Shown: positions 1 through 7,946 of the stretch, piece by piece
Layout: each line of letters opens with the position of its first letter
Position numbering within the stretch: position 1 is the stretch's first letter
DNA from: Gorillibacterium massiliense
Lineage (GTDB): Bacteria; Bacillota; Bacilli; Paenibacillales; NBRC-103111
Direction: 5' to 3'
NCBI RefSeq assembly: GCF_000455485.1
Contig: NZ_CBQR020000041.1
Span: 1-50,962, forward strand
DNA length: 50,962 nt
Translations under genes and position numbers: made by a program
The notes under the pieces: generated by a model
The model's database searches: none
The model's input: only the letters and a program-made list of their open reading frames with translations
Told to the model about the DNA's origin: nothing

Positions 1-317
1 TCGAGGTTTTTTCCGTTTTCCGTCGTGATGATTGCCGCCAGTTCATCGGTGTGCTCCATCAATAACTGCTGGTAACGGAAAAGACAACGCGCCCGCCGGG
101 GAGAGGGAACTCCACGCCAGATTTCGTATGCGGCGCTTGCCACCGTTACCGCCTGCTTGATATCGGCCTCTCCGGACAAAGGAACGCTGGCGATGACTTT
201 ACCGGTAGCCGGGTTATATACCTCTTCATAGTGGGGTGAAGATGGGGCTGCCCATTTCCCGCCTATCCGGTTGGCGATCTTCCTCACATCGGCTTCTCGC
301 GTCTCTGTCACCGTCAT
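1..317 (-). CDS. mmsA: Methylmalonate-semialdehyde dehydrogenase (CoA-acylating), N-terminal part
   Basis: The gene runs off the left edge; only about 105 N-terminal codons are present. It starts at an ATG (315-317) with an AGGAG site five bases upstream. The translation has the usual aldehyde-dehydrogenase opening: an IGGKW segment, then YNPATGKVIASVPL, then a helix with PRRAR and a TTENGK motif near residue 100, as in MmsA/IolA proteins. Members of this family oxidise methylmalonate or malonate semialdehyde to propionyl- or acetyl-CoA with NAD and CoA. It lies directly downstream of a beta-ureidopropionase-like nitrilase and a pyrimidine-type importer, so the inferred role is the last step of beta-alanine breakdown. 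The catalytic Cys lies outside the window, so the exact subfamily is not proven. Confidence 0.82.
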   Translation of the reverse strand, partial: MTVTETREADVRKIANRIGGKWAAPSSPHYEEVYNPATGKVIASVPLSGEADIKQAVTVASAAYEIWRGVPSPRRARCLFRYQQLLMEHTDELAAIITTENGKNL

Positions 318-340
318 CGCTCCTGTCCTGATTTTTTTTT

Positions 341-440
341 AGATATCAGAAAGTCTAAACTTCGAAGCCGAGACTTCCTGATATCGCAAGAAAAGCATCC
401 TCTAAACGCGGTCTGGCTTCTTTGAATGTATATCGATAGA
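341..440. repeat. Dispersed 100-bp element, copy 1
   Basis: This stretch aligns without gaps to 31453-31552, with 85 of 100 bases identical by my hand alignment. It opens with a near-perfect inverted repeat (342-355 with 372-385, 13 of 14 pairs) whose arms begin GATATCAG. Conserved blocks follow: CCTGATATCGCAAGAAAA, GCGGTCTGGCTTCTTTGA and ATCGATAGA. It sits between the nitrilase stop and the mmsA start. Substitutions cluster between the conserved blocks, so it looks like a structured dispersed element, not a simple recent duplication. Confidence 0.75.
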
Positions 441-448
441 TGATTTTT

Positions 449-1330
449 TTATGGCCGGGCCAGTTCCTGATAAGACTCCGGCCTTCGGTCCCGGTAGAAT
501 GCCCAGCTTTCTCTTGCCTCGCGAATCTTCGATTTGCTCATCTCTCCGATGACAACCTCATCTTGATCCCGGCTGCCGATGGCGACAATCTCACCCCGTG
601 GATTAGCCAGGTAGGACTGCCCATAAAACTCGCCCATGCTCCAAGGCTCTTCCACTCCCACCCGGTTTATGGCTGCCACATAATAGCCGTTAGCGACGGC
701 GTGGGCGGGCTGCTCCAGTTTCCACAGGTATTCGGATGTGCCTTCGACAGTGGCGGAAGGGTTGAATACGATCTCCGCCCCGTTCAAGCCTAGAATCCGT
801 GCCCCCTCTGGAAAATGGCGGTCGTAACAGATGTAGACGCCCACCTTAGCATATGCCGTATCAAATACGGGATAGCCCAGATTACCGGGCTTGAAATAAT
901 ACTTTTCCCAAAAGCCATACCCTTTGTCTCCGGCTCCTACGTGAGGGATGTGATGCTTTCGGTATTTTCCGAGATAGGTTCCGTCCGCATCGATGACGGC
1001 GGCGGTATTGTAATAAACGCCGATGCCCTCCACTTCGTAAACGGGCAAGATGAGCACTACCGCCAAATCTTTGGCCAGCTCTTGAAATTTCCGGATAGTC
1101 GGACCGCCGGGAACTTCTTCTGCAGCCGCATACCATTTTGGCGTTTGTTCGGCACAAAAATAGGGTCCGAAGAAGATCTCTTGCAGGCATATGATTTTCG
1201 CGCCGTTTGCTGCGGCTTCCCGCACCAGACGGATGTGCTTCTCTACAGCCGCGTCTTTGTGTGCCTCCACTGACTCGTCACCGCTAAGTTCGTGCTTCGC
1301 TTGAATGAGGCCGATTTTTACCATATCCAT
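449..1330 (-). CDS. pydC: Nitrilase-superfamily amidohydrolase, probable beta-ureidopropionase
   Basis: This 293-residue carbon-nitrogen hydrolase has the full catalytic set: Glu51 (CLQEIFFGPYF), Lys125 (GKYRKHHIPH) and Cys168 (VYICYDRHFPEGAR). The family hydrolyses non-peptide C-N bonds. The Tyr-Phe-Lys-Pro-Gly segment and the long EQPAHAVANGYYVAAINR stretch fit beta-ureidopropionase/N-carbamoyl-beta-alanine amidohydrolase, which releases beta-alanine, CO2 and ammonia in reductive pyrimidine breakdown. N-carbamoylputrescine amidase is the main alternative. The ATG at 1330 has a GGAG about ten bases upstream; an internal ATG two codons later is also possible. The neighbours (pyrimidine-type ABC importer upstream, semialdehyde dehydrogenase downstream) support the pyrimidine assignment. 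Confidence 0.8.
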   Translation of the reverse strand: MDMVKIGLIQAKHELSGDESVEAHKDAAVEKHIRLVREAAANGAKIICLQEIFFGPYFCAEQTPKWYAAAEEVPGGPTIRKFQELAKDLAVVLILPVYEVEGIGVYYNTAAVIDADGTYLGKYRKHHIPHVGAGDKGYGFWEKYYFKPGNLGYPVFDTAYAKVGVYICYDRHFPEGARILGLNGAEIVFNPSATVEGTSEYLWKLEQPAHAVANGYYVAAINRVGVEEPWSMGEFYGQSYLANPRGEIVAIGSRDQDEVVIGEMSKSKIREARESWAFYRDRRPESYQELARP

Positions 1331-1379
1331 GCAATCTCATCTCCAGTATCTCAGTTCGGATCAATTACGAATCCACCCG

Positions 1380-2420
1380 CTATTTCGCTGCCATTTCCAC
1401 GATTTCGTTGGTGTACGCCGACTTCAAGTCCGCTTCCTTCTTGATCACACCGAACTTGAAGGCGATATCCGCCGTTTGTTTGAACGCGGCGTTGTCAATA
1501 TAGCCCAGCTTGGAAAGATCAAAGCCGCTAGGGGCAATCAGCTTCGCGACTTCCTCCATCATTTTTACCTGATGATCCTTGCTGGTGCTGCCATCCTCGA
1601 CTTTTTTCAAGACGATGTCTACGGCTTCTTCCGGTTTGGCAATGGCGTCCTTCCAGCCTTTCAAAGAAGCGCGGATGAACTTCGCGGCGGTGTCCTTGTT
1701 TTTATCCAGCCATTCCTTGTTGGCAAACAGGTTATCCTCCAGCATGGCGACGCCTTCGCTGTTCATGTCGATGACGGAGAGATCGCTTGCCGGGATCCCT
1801 TGCTCAAGTGCAACCTGGTATTCGTTATAAGTCATAGCTGAAGCCGCGTCCAGCTCTCCGGATAGGAATTGATCCATGGTGAAGCCTTGCTTGACGAAGC
1901 TTAAATCTTTGTTGGAATCCAGTTTGTATTTATCGAAAAGCGCGAGCACTTCAAACTCGTTGCCGCCCATCCAGTTGCCCACTTTCTTTCCTTTCAAATC
2001 CGCTGGGGTGGCGATGCCTGACGATTTCTTCGACACTAATACTATTCCGCTCTTTTGATAGATTTGCGCGATCTCCACAAGAGGCAGCCCTTGCTCCTGG
2101 TGAGCGAGCAGACTTGCCACCCAATCGACGCCGATATCCGCCGCACCATTTGCTACTTGTTGTTCCGGAACGATGTCCGGCCCGCCGGGGAGAATCGTGA
2201 CATCCAATCCTTCATCTTTGTAATAGCCTTTGTCCAGAGCGACGAAGTAGCCGGCAAATTGAGCTTGCGGCACCCATTTCAACTGCAGCTTCACAGGTAC
2301 TGCCGCTTTATCCCCAGACTTGCCGGAATCCCCGCAGGCGGACAATGCAGCTGCAAGACTCAGCAGCAGGGCCAATACGAGCGGCGCCGCTCCACGGAAC
2401 CCTCTCTTCTTCTTTCCCAT
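1380..2420 (-). CDS. NMT1/THI5-like ABC substrate-binding lipoprotein
   Basis: This 346-residue exported lipoprotein has a Lys/Arg-rich start, a hydrophobic segment and a lipobox ending at Cys29 (LSAC). The mature protein opens with the KLQLKWVPQAQFAGYFVA segment typical of the NMT1/THI5-like fold, seen in ThiY and RibY. These proteins bind pyrimidine-like or flavin-like ligands outside the membrane. It is encoded between its permeases and the nitrilase, so a pyrimidine or a pyrimidine breakdown product is the likely ligand; that is inference from context. AAGGGAGAG precedes the ATG. Confidence 0.85.
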   Translation of the reverse strand: MGKKKRGFRGAAPLVLALLLSLAAALSACGDSGKSGDKAAVPVKLQLKWVPQAQFAGYFVALDKGYYKDEGLDVTILPGGPDIVPEQQVANGAADIGVDWVASLLAHQEQGLPLVEIAQIYQKSGIVLVSKKSSGIATPADLKGKKVGNWMGGNEFEVLALFDKYKLDSNKDLSFVKQGFTMDQFLSGELDAASAMTYNEYQVALEQGIPASDLSVIDMNSEGVAMLEDNLFANKEWLDKNKDTAAKFIRASLKGWKDAIAKPEEAVDIVLKKVEDGSTSKDHQVKMMEEVAKLIAPSGFDLSKLGYIDNAAFKQTADIAFKFGVIKKEADLKSAYTNEIVEMAAK

Positions 2421-2558
2421 GGTTCATCTCTCCCTTTTCCTTTTCATTTTTTCAAAACAGCTCACAGCAAATCTCGCATATGCGGGACTATGTAATCGGC
2501 TGAGACGATCGGCAGATATCCGCAGGATCAGCGGCGACCGGCAGCAACCGGCTGTGGA

Positions 2559-3500
2559 TCAGGGTTTGCCTGACGGATGCCAGCGAATGAACACTCGCTC
2601 CAGCCGTTCCACCAGCAGATAAAACATGACCCCCGCAATCGCGGCGACGACGATGCAGGACCAGCCCACAGGCATTTTTGCTACTTTGATGGAATTGGAA
2701 AGCAGATAGCCCAGCCCTTTGGAGGAAAAGAAAAATTCACCGACAATCGCTCCGATCATACTGGCGGTTGTATTGATCTTTAATGCCGTAAATAAATACG
2801 GTAAGCTGTTGACAATGCGTAAATAACGGAACACTTCGTACTTTTTCGCGGCGTAAGAATGCATCAAGTCAAGGGCTAACGGGTCTACTATGCTCATCCC
2901 TTTGTGAGCGTTTATAGCCATGGCCGCCATAGTGGTTAAAGTGACGATGGCGATTCGTGAGCCGATGCCGTCGCCAAACCACAAGTTCATGATCGGTGCC
3001 AAAGCGACGATGGGAACGGCATTGACGGCGGCGACCAGCAATATACTGCCGCCAGCCCATTTCGGCCAGGCGATAGCGACCAAGGCAAGGAGGAAGCCGA
3101 CGGCCGAACCGAGGAGCATGCCGAGTACCGCTTCGCTTAGCGTATATCCAGCATAAGCCGCCAGCACGGACGCATTTTCGTTCGCTGCGGATACGATAGC
3201 AGATGGAATAGGCAGTTGATAGGTTTTCAAGTGAAACAAGCGATGAAAAACTTTGCCTTCCCAAAGGCCAAGAAACAATAAACCGGCGATGGCGGGAAGC
3301 CAGATTCGGCTGCCCCTTCCAAGGGTCGCTGCCAGGAGTTTAGAGATTGAGCGTGAAGTCCCCTTCTTAGCCCGTCCCTCCACTTCCTCTCTTTCATCAA
3401 GCAGATCGGCCTCACTCATCGGCTTAACGGCTTTAATCATCGGCATGGCGGAATTTGGGGAAACTGTCGTTCCAGCTATGTTAGTTTGCGGCTCACTCAA
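2559..3500 (-). CDS. ABC transporter permease (NMT1/SsuC-type), first of a pair
   Basis: This 313-residue inner-membrane protein has a roughly 65-residue hydrophilic N-terminal extension and then about six membrane segments. The permease EAA-like loop (DLMHSYAAKKYEVFRYLR) lies at about residues 210-230. It starts at TTG, with GGAGGTGA just upstream inside the preceding gene, and overlaps the stop of that gene by four bases, so translation is probably coupled. It should form a heterodimer with the product of 3497-4312. The charged N-terminal extension is absent from its partner. Confidence 0.85.
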   Translation of the reverse strand: MSEPQTNIAGTTVSPNSAMPMIKAVKPMSEADLLDEREEVEGRAKKGTSRSISKLLAATLGRGSRIWLPAIAGLLFLGLWEGKVFHRLFHLKTYQLPIPSAIVSAANENASVLAAYAGYTLSEAVLGMLLGSAVGFLLALVAIAWPKWAGGSILLVAAVNAVPIVALAPIMNLWFGDGIGSRIAIVTLTTMAAMAINAHKGMSIVDPLALDLMHSYAAKKYEVFRYLRIVNSLPYLFTALKINTTASMIGAIVGEFFFSSKGLGYLLSNSIKVAKMPVGWSCIVVAAIAGVMFYLLVERLERVFIRWHPSGKP

Positions 3501-4312
3501 GACCGGTCACCTCCGTGGGGGCGGAATTCAGGTTGCCAAGGAGCCGCCAGCCGCTCTGCCAAGCCGGTGACAGCATAGCAAAAGACCCCTAATAGCGCAC
3601 CGGTCAATACGGTAGACCAGAACATGTAGACATGGGACGGACCATAGTACAGGTTACGCAGCATGATGACGCCGATGCCGTGCTGGGCTCCCATCAATTC
3701 CACAAGAATGGCGCCGGTTACCGCCAGCGGTGCGGCAATCTTCAGTCCGCTGAATAATCCGGGAAGAGCTGCAGGAAAGCGCAGCTTCCAATAAATCTCC
3801 CACGGCTTCGCCGCATACGAATGCATCAATTCCAAAGCGGCAGGTTGGGTACTGCGCAGTCCCCGCAGCATGTTAAGAGATACCGGGAAAAAGGTAATAT
3901 AACCGGCGATGATGACCCGCGCCGCTTGTTCGTCACGAACGATCCCATATAGGATTGGCGCTAGCCCTAGTATCGGGATCATCTGGGAAGCGACGGCGTA
4001 GGGGAAAGCCAGCTCTTCGATGCGCTTCGATAGGCTCATGAGTACGGCCAGCAAGACACCGGCGGTAGCACCAAAAACGAAACCTAATGCGGCATTGGTA
4101 AAAGTAGCTCCCCCTTCCTTCAACAAGGTGTCGCCGTATTTGCCGAATGTCCGCAAAACTTCATGCAAATAGGGCAGCTTGGATTGAGCCATCGGGGCAT
4201 GAGCCGCGTTCAACATGAGCCAGGATGCAGCTTCCCATAGGATTGCAAGGGACAAGACCCATGCCAAAAATACAGCGACGGAACGGGTTGGCGCTAAGCT
4301 GAAGTTTTTCAT
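3497..4312 (-). CDS. ABC transporter permease (NMT1/SsuC-type), second of a pair
   Basis: This 271-residue permease has an N-terminal membrane segment, four to five further helices and the cytoplasmic coupling loop LELMHSYAAKPWEIYWKLR. The ATG has GGAG seven to eight bases upstream. It follows the ATPase stop by only three bases, and its own stop overlaps the next permease start, so the four importer genes form one transcript in the order ATPase, permease, permease, binding protein. Confidence 0.86.
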   Translation of the reverse strand: MKNFSLAPTRSVAVFLAWVLSLAILWEAASWLMLNAAHAPMAQSKLPYLHEVLRTFGKYGDTLLKEGGATFTNAALGFVFGATAGVLLAVLMSLSKRIEELAFPYAVASQMIPILGLAPILYGIVRDEQAARVIIAGYITFFPVSLNMLRGLRSTQPAALELMHSYAAKPWEIYWKLRFPAALPGLFSGLKIAAPLAVTGAILVELMGAQHGIGVIMLRNLYYGPSHVYMFWSTVLTGALLGVFCYAVTGLAERLAAPWQPEFRPHGGDRS

Positions 4313-4315
4313 CCG

Positions 4316-5092
4316 TCACACTCCTTCGAAACGGTCGCGGATGTCAGCAATGAGCTTGAAATAATCGGGGTGATTCCGTAATTCTTTCGTTCGCGGTCTT
4401 GGGAGGGGGATGTCGACGACGGCGGAGAGCCGGCCAGGATGAGGAGATAAGACAAAGATACGATCGGAGAGAAAAACAGCTTCCGGGATGCTGTGGGTAA
4501 CAAAAACGACGGTGCTTTTTACATTGCTCCAAATGCGCAGCAGCTCTTCATTCAAATACTCTCTGGAAAATTCGTCTAGCGCAGAAAAAGGCTCATCCAT
4601 CAGCAAAATTTCCGGTTCGATGGAGAGTGCGCGAGCGATGGCCACCCTCTGCTGCATCCCTCCGCTAAGCTGCCACGGATATTTGTCGCCAAAGCCGGAT
4701 AAACCAACCAAATCCAACAATACCTCGGCTTTCTGCATTCTTGCGGCTTTGCTTACCCCCATCATTTCCAGGGGCAAGGTGATATTATGCTTGACCTTCC
4801 GCCAGTCATACAGCACCGGACTTTGGAAAACAATGCCGTACTTCCGGGCCAGCCTCGCTTCTTTGGCCGATCTCCCTGCTATTTTCAGCGTACCGTCAGA
4901 CGGAGCCAGAAGGTCCGCCATCAGCCGCAATAGCGTCGTCTTGCCGCAGCCGGAAGGACCTAGCAGGGAAACGAACTCGCCTTTTCCGATGTTCAGGCTG
5001 ACGTGATCAACAGCTAGCACATCAGAGGCTGCTGTTCGATATTTCATGGTGACATCATTCAGTTCAATCTCAGGTACCATGGTCAAGGTCAT
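4316..5092 (-). CDS. ABC transporter ATP-binding protein (SsuB/TauB/ThiZ type)
   Basis: This 258-residue ATPase energises the importer. Visible motifs are Walker A GPSGCGKT (45-52), Q-loop Gln90, signature LSGGMQQR (142-149), Walker B ILLMDE (162-167) and switch His200 (FVTHS). The start is placed at the ATG ending at 5092, because the fold begins a few residues later and a purine-rich AAGGGGG lies upstream. A longer form from 5134 would put a GAGGGTG site too close to its ATG. It is the first gene of the operon, with no gene between it and 5332. Confidence 0.87.
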   Translation of the reverse strand: MTLTMVPEIELNDVTMKYRTAASDVLAVDHVSLNIGKGEFVSLLGPSGCGKTTLLRLMADLLAPSDGTLKIAGRSAKEARLARKYGIVFQSPVLYDWRKVKHNITLPLEMMGVSKAARMQKAEVLLDLVGLSGFGDKYPWQLSGGMQQRVAIARALSIEPEILLMDEPFSALDEFSREYLNEELLRIWSNVKSTVVFVTHSIPEAVFLSDRIFVLSPHPGRLSAVVDIPLPRPRTKELRNHPDYFKLIADIRDRFEGV

Positions 5093-5161
5093 TTTCCCCG
5101 AACCCCCTTCCTCATCAGTTAACTTGACGCACATTCACCCTCGATCATCATTTACCTTGTG

Positions 5162-5198
5162 GTGTGTTACATTTTATTACATCATACACGTGTGTTAT
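5162..5198 (-). promoter_or_regulatory. Candidate operator/promoter region of the pyrimidine operon
   Basis: Two copies of GTGTGTTA(C/T) lie 28 bases apart (5162-5170 and 5190-5198), and the palindrome ACACGTGT spans 5186-5193. On the minus strand a TATGAT (5181-5186) could be a -10 box, but no good -35 is seen. This is the only AT-rich, symmetric sequence ahead of the operon. Confidence 0.25.
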
Positions 5199-5331
5199 GC
5201 CGGACACATTAGACACAAAGTAAAACCCATATCGAGTTCATTGGTCAAAATGTCCATAACCCACGAAAGGTATGCCGATTACAGGTCGTCGATTCCATCA
5301 ATCTAACAAACAGCTTCCATCTCATAACCCG

Positions 5332-5357
5332 AAAAAACCGGAACCAAAAGGTTCCGG
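5332..5357 (-). terminator. Rho-independent terminator of the GerA operon
   Basis: A perfect 8-bp stem CCGGAACC/GGTTCCGG with a four-base loop is followed on the minus strand by six T. It lies 44 bases past the stop of the last germinant receptor gene. Confidence 0.9.
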
Positions 5358-5400
5358 GCATCACAGTCTGGAGATCTTCCTCTTCTTGATTTCTTACTAC

Positions 5401-6516
5401 TTAGCGAGTCGAATCCGCCTGTCGCTCCAGGGTATATGCTTTGGACAGCTTCTTCCGCAGAGCATAAACGATCAGGTAGAGGATGGGAATGCACTCGATG
5501 GAGCTCATAAATGCCTCAGTGCTGAATTTGTACGTCATCGGAGCATTTTTGTCCATAATGTAGGCAAGGATCATCATGAATATCGCCATGGGTACGACAA
5601 AGGGTCGATGATCGTTTTTATTCATCAAATGGGCGACTCCTTGTGCTGTTAGGAACAGGAATAGGCTAGTCTTAACCAGCAGGGCCGTAGACCAGATCGA
5701 CAGAAGGAGTGGATCAATGTTATCCAGAGGATCGCCAATATGGACCGCCTGGATGACATTGAGCATCGGATATTCCAAGAAGGTCGGCAACCGTAGGCCC
5801 AGGATTAGGATGCAAACCATCCAATAAATGATAAGAAACACCGCTGTGATGATACCCGTTACCGACATGGTTAAGAAGGCGTGTTTTTTGTTTTGAATAG
5901 CGGGATAAAAAAGCAGGAAGAGAAAAAATTCTCCCGCCCAGCTGGAAGTAAAAAGAGCCGATTTCATGATGCCATTCATGTCGTAATGGTTGACGAATGC
6001 GATGAGCATGTCGAAATTCACTTTTTTCGTAATGAAGGTGCCGATCAGAATTGAACACAGTGCAGTCAGAATGAAGAAACCGTCCGCAACGTAAGAGATG
6101 GACATCAATCCACTGCGGGCGGCAAACAAGACCGTGATACCGACGGCCCAGGCAATGACCGGCGTTGATGTCTCCCGCAAGTAAACGGAACTGAAAAATT
6201 CCGTGAAGCTCATGATATTGAGGGCGTTGATGAACGTCATGAAAAACAGAACCAAGCAAACGCACAAAATATGTAAAGGCTTGCCAACGATGGAGTGGCC
6301 GAATTGAACCCAATTCCGCTCCGGATTCAGGCGGGCCGTCCGAAGGGCGAAGTATCCGATACCAAGACCGAATAGCATCGCCAAGGAAATACCTACCCAA
6401 CCTTGATAACCTGCCAACTTGATGATTGGCGAAACCATGAACGCAATGGGAGTCGAAGCCAGCTGCAGCGTCCAAAGCCGGAAAATTTGACCGCGGTTCA
6501 AATGACGGAGATCCAC
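5401..6516 (-). CDS. Spore germinant receptor subunit B (GerAB/GerKB family)
   Basis: This 371-residue integral membrane protein has ten or so predicted helices and the GerAB/APC-transporter-like layout. The short N-terminal stretch before helix 1 and the NPERNWVQFG loop are typical. In Bacillus receptors the B subunit holds the germinant-binding pocket in the inner spore membrane. Translation starts at GTG with AGGGTGATG upstream, 16 bases after the small gene before it. It is the last gene of the operon and is followed by a strong terminator. Confidence 0.88.
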   Translation of the reverse strand: MDLRHLNRGQIFRLWTLQLASTPIAFMVSPIIKLAGYQGWVGISLAMLFGLGIGYFALRTARLNPERNWVQFGHSIVGKPLHILCVCLVLFFMTFINALNIMSFTEFFSSVYLRETSTPVIAWAVGITVLFAARSGLMSISYVADGFFILTALCSILIGTFITKKVNFDMLIAFVNHYDMNGIMKSALFTSSWAGEFFLFLLFYPAIQNKKHAFLTMSVTGIITAVFLIIYWMVCILILGLRLPTFLEYPMLNVIQAVHIGDPLDNIDPLLLSIWSTALLVKTSLFLFLTAQGVAHLMNKNDHRPFVVPMAIFMMILAYIMDKNAPMTYKFSTEAFMSSIECIPILYLIVYALRKKLSKAYTLERQADSTR

Positions 6517-6532
6517 AACATCACCCTGATCG

Positions 6533-6751
6533 TTAGAATTTTAGCCAGTGATCCACCCAGCCGAAGGTCCAATTAATAAGAATCATCGGGTTCATGGTTC
6601 TGTAGAATGGCAGGACGGTAAGCTGATACAAGAGCGCTGCAACCCACACGGCAGCGATGCTTTTGCACGAGCCTTTTTCCTTCTTGACCGATGTCCGGTA
6701 TTCGTAGTAAGCAAGCACGGCATAAAAGATGATAAAAAGCGCGATTTTCAA
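6533..6751 (-). CDS. Small two-helix membrane protein of the GerA operon (D-subunit-like)
   Basis: This 72-residue protein has two hydrophobic segments (about 1-16 and 33-50) separated by a basic loop (RTSVKKEKGSCK). It begins at TTG with GAGGGGTGA seven bases upstream, inside the end of the GerC gene, which suggests coupled translation. Small two-helix D subunits are known in several GerA-type operons and modulate receptor function. The match here rests on size, topology and position, not sequence identity. Confidence 0.7.
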   Translation of the reverse strand: MKIALFIIFYAVLAYYEYRTSVKKEKGSCKSIAAVWVAALLYQLTVLPFYRTMNPMILINWTFGWVDHWLKF

Positions 6752-6757
6752 GCCGGT

Positions 6758-7927
6758 TCACCCCTCGTTCATCCAGATCGGGTTATTCTCTTCTCCCCTA
6801 TGCTTGATTTCCAGCTTCACATCCGACTCGATCTCGACCCCTTTGCCATACTCTTGCCGCCAATTATTCTTGATCTTTCCCCAATAATCCGGATACCGCC
6901 ATTCCACGTAATTCCCCAGTCCCAGCACGTCCGCTTCTTTTTCCCTGGATTCCCGAATCGCTTGGTCCAACAGGCTTTTCACTCTTTGGCTCAATTTTTC
7001 GTCCATGCTGTTTAGAGTTTCGCGGTTAAACAGGTTAAGCGGTGTTTTTACTTGTGATAACATCGCGTGGCCTCTCACCTTTAACCGGAAATGGATGTGT
7101 TCCCCATCTTTTTTCGTTTCGATTTTCGTATTCGTTTCATATAATCGGGCGCTGAAGATTTCATTCGATTTTCCTTTCGGAACGGAATAAAGGTCGAGGG
7201 GCGAAGGGGTGGAAAACAGCGAAAGAGCGATAGCCTGATCACGGTTGACGCTGCCGACCATCCGATTATTGCGAAACAGCACAGCACCGGAGGTACCGAC
7301 CCAGGGGCTTCTCTTGTTGTTCTCGCTGATCATTTTGACATTCCCTACAGTTAAATTGGATACGGCCGTATCGGTATAGGGACTGGATGACACGAAAGCC
7401 AGAATATTAGTGTCCAGAACGATATTTTGTTTCAAAATCTTCAGCAGCGCTTCCACTGCCGTCCTTTCGAAAACCGGTGTAAGTTCCAAAATGGACCTTG
7501 CTTTTCCCGGGGCGACGAGCACATAAGATTGCATGTGAAAGGAAGGCAGACGCACGATCCATTCCAATAAGTCATTGATACCGCTTTTGGCATAGTCCTG
7601 ACCGATGACGACCACCCGGGTGTGCCCCCAGGATATCCTCCGCGATAAATCCAGCTGTATGGCATAGGCGGCTTCCGACAAAGTGGGTGCAATTTTAGTG
7701 ACGCCTGCGAACGGTTTTCCCGTTTGGGAGCCGGAGCTGCCGGGCAACCCCACTCCGAGGCGGTTAACCAGCGGAAAAGCAAGGGTCATTTCCACTTGGC
7801 CATCCTTTGTCCGATCCACGAAAAGACCTGTGGCGAAAGCTCGGTTATTGAAGTCCGCCCCTTGCTGGCAGCCGCCCTGGACCAGAACAATAAGCGTTAG
7901 AAGCATTAGCCCGACGGTTTTCCTCAT
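6758..7927 (-). CDS. Spore germinant receptor lipoprotein C (Ger(x)C family)
   Basis: This 389-residue lipoprotein has a signal sequence with lipobox ending at Cys20 (VQGGC), followed by the Ger(x)C domain. The early FATGLFVDRTKDGQVEMTLAF segment, the SWGHTRVVVIGQDYAK segment and the C-terminal domain beginning near residue 200 fit the family. C subunits sit on the outer face of the inner spore membrane and are needed for receptor function. GAGGGG precedes the ATG, 19 bases after the A gene. Confidence 0.9.
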   Translation of the reverse strand: MRKTVGLMLLTLIVLVQGGCQQGADFNNRAFATGLFVDRTKDGQVEMTLAFPLVNRLGVGLPGSSGSQTGKPFAGVTKIAPTLSEAAYAIQLDLSRRISWGHTRVVVIGQDYAKSGINDLLEWIVRLPSFHMQSYVLVAPGKARSILELTPVFERTAVEALLKILKQNIVLDTNILAFVSSSPYTDTAVSNLTVGNVKMISENNKRSPWVGTSGAVLFRNNRMVGSVNRDQAIALSLFSTPSPLDLYSVPKGKSNEIFSARLYETNTKIETKKDGEHIHFRLKVRGHAMLSQVKTPLNLFNRETLNSMDEKLSQRVKSLLDQAIRESREKEADVLGLGNYVEWRYPDYWGKIKNNWRQEYGKGVEIESDVKLEIKHRGEENNPIWMNEG

Positions 7928-7946
7928 GGCAACCCCTCATCTACGT

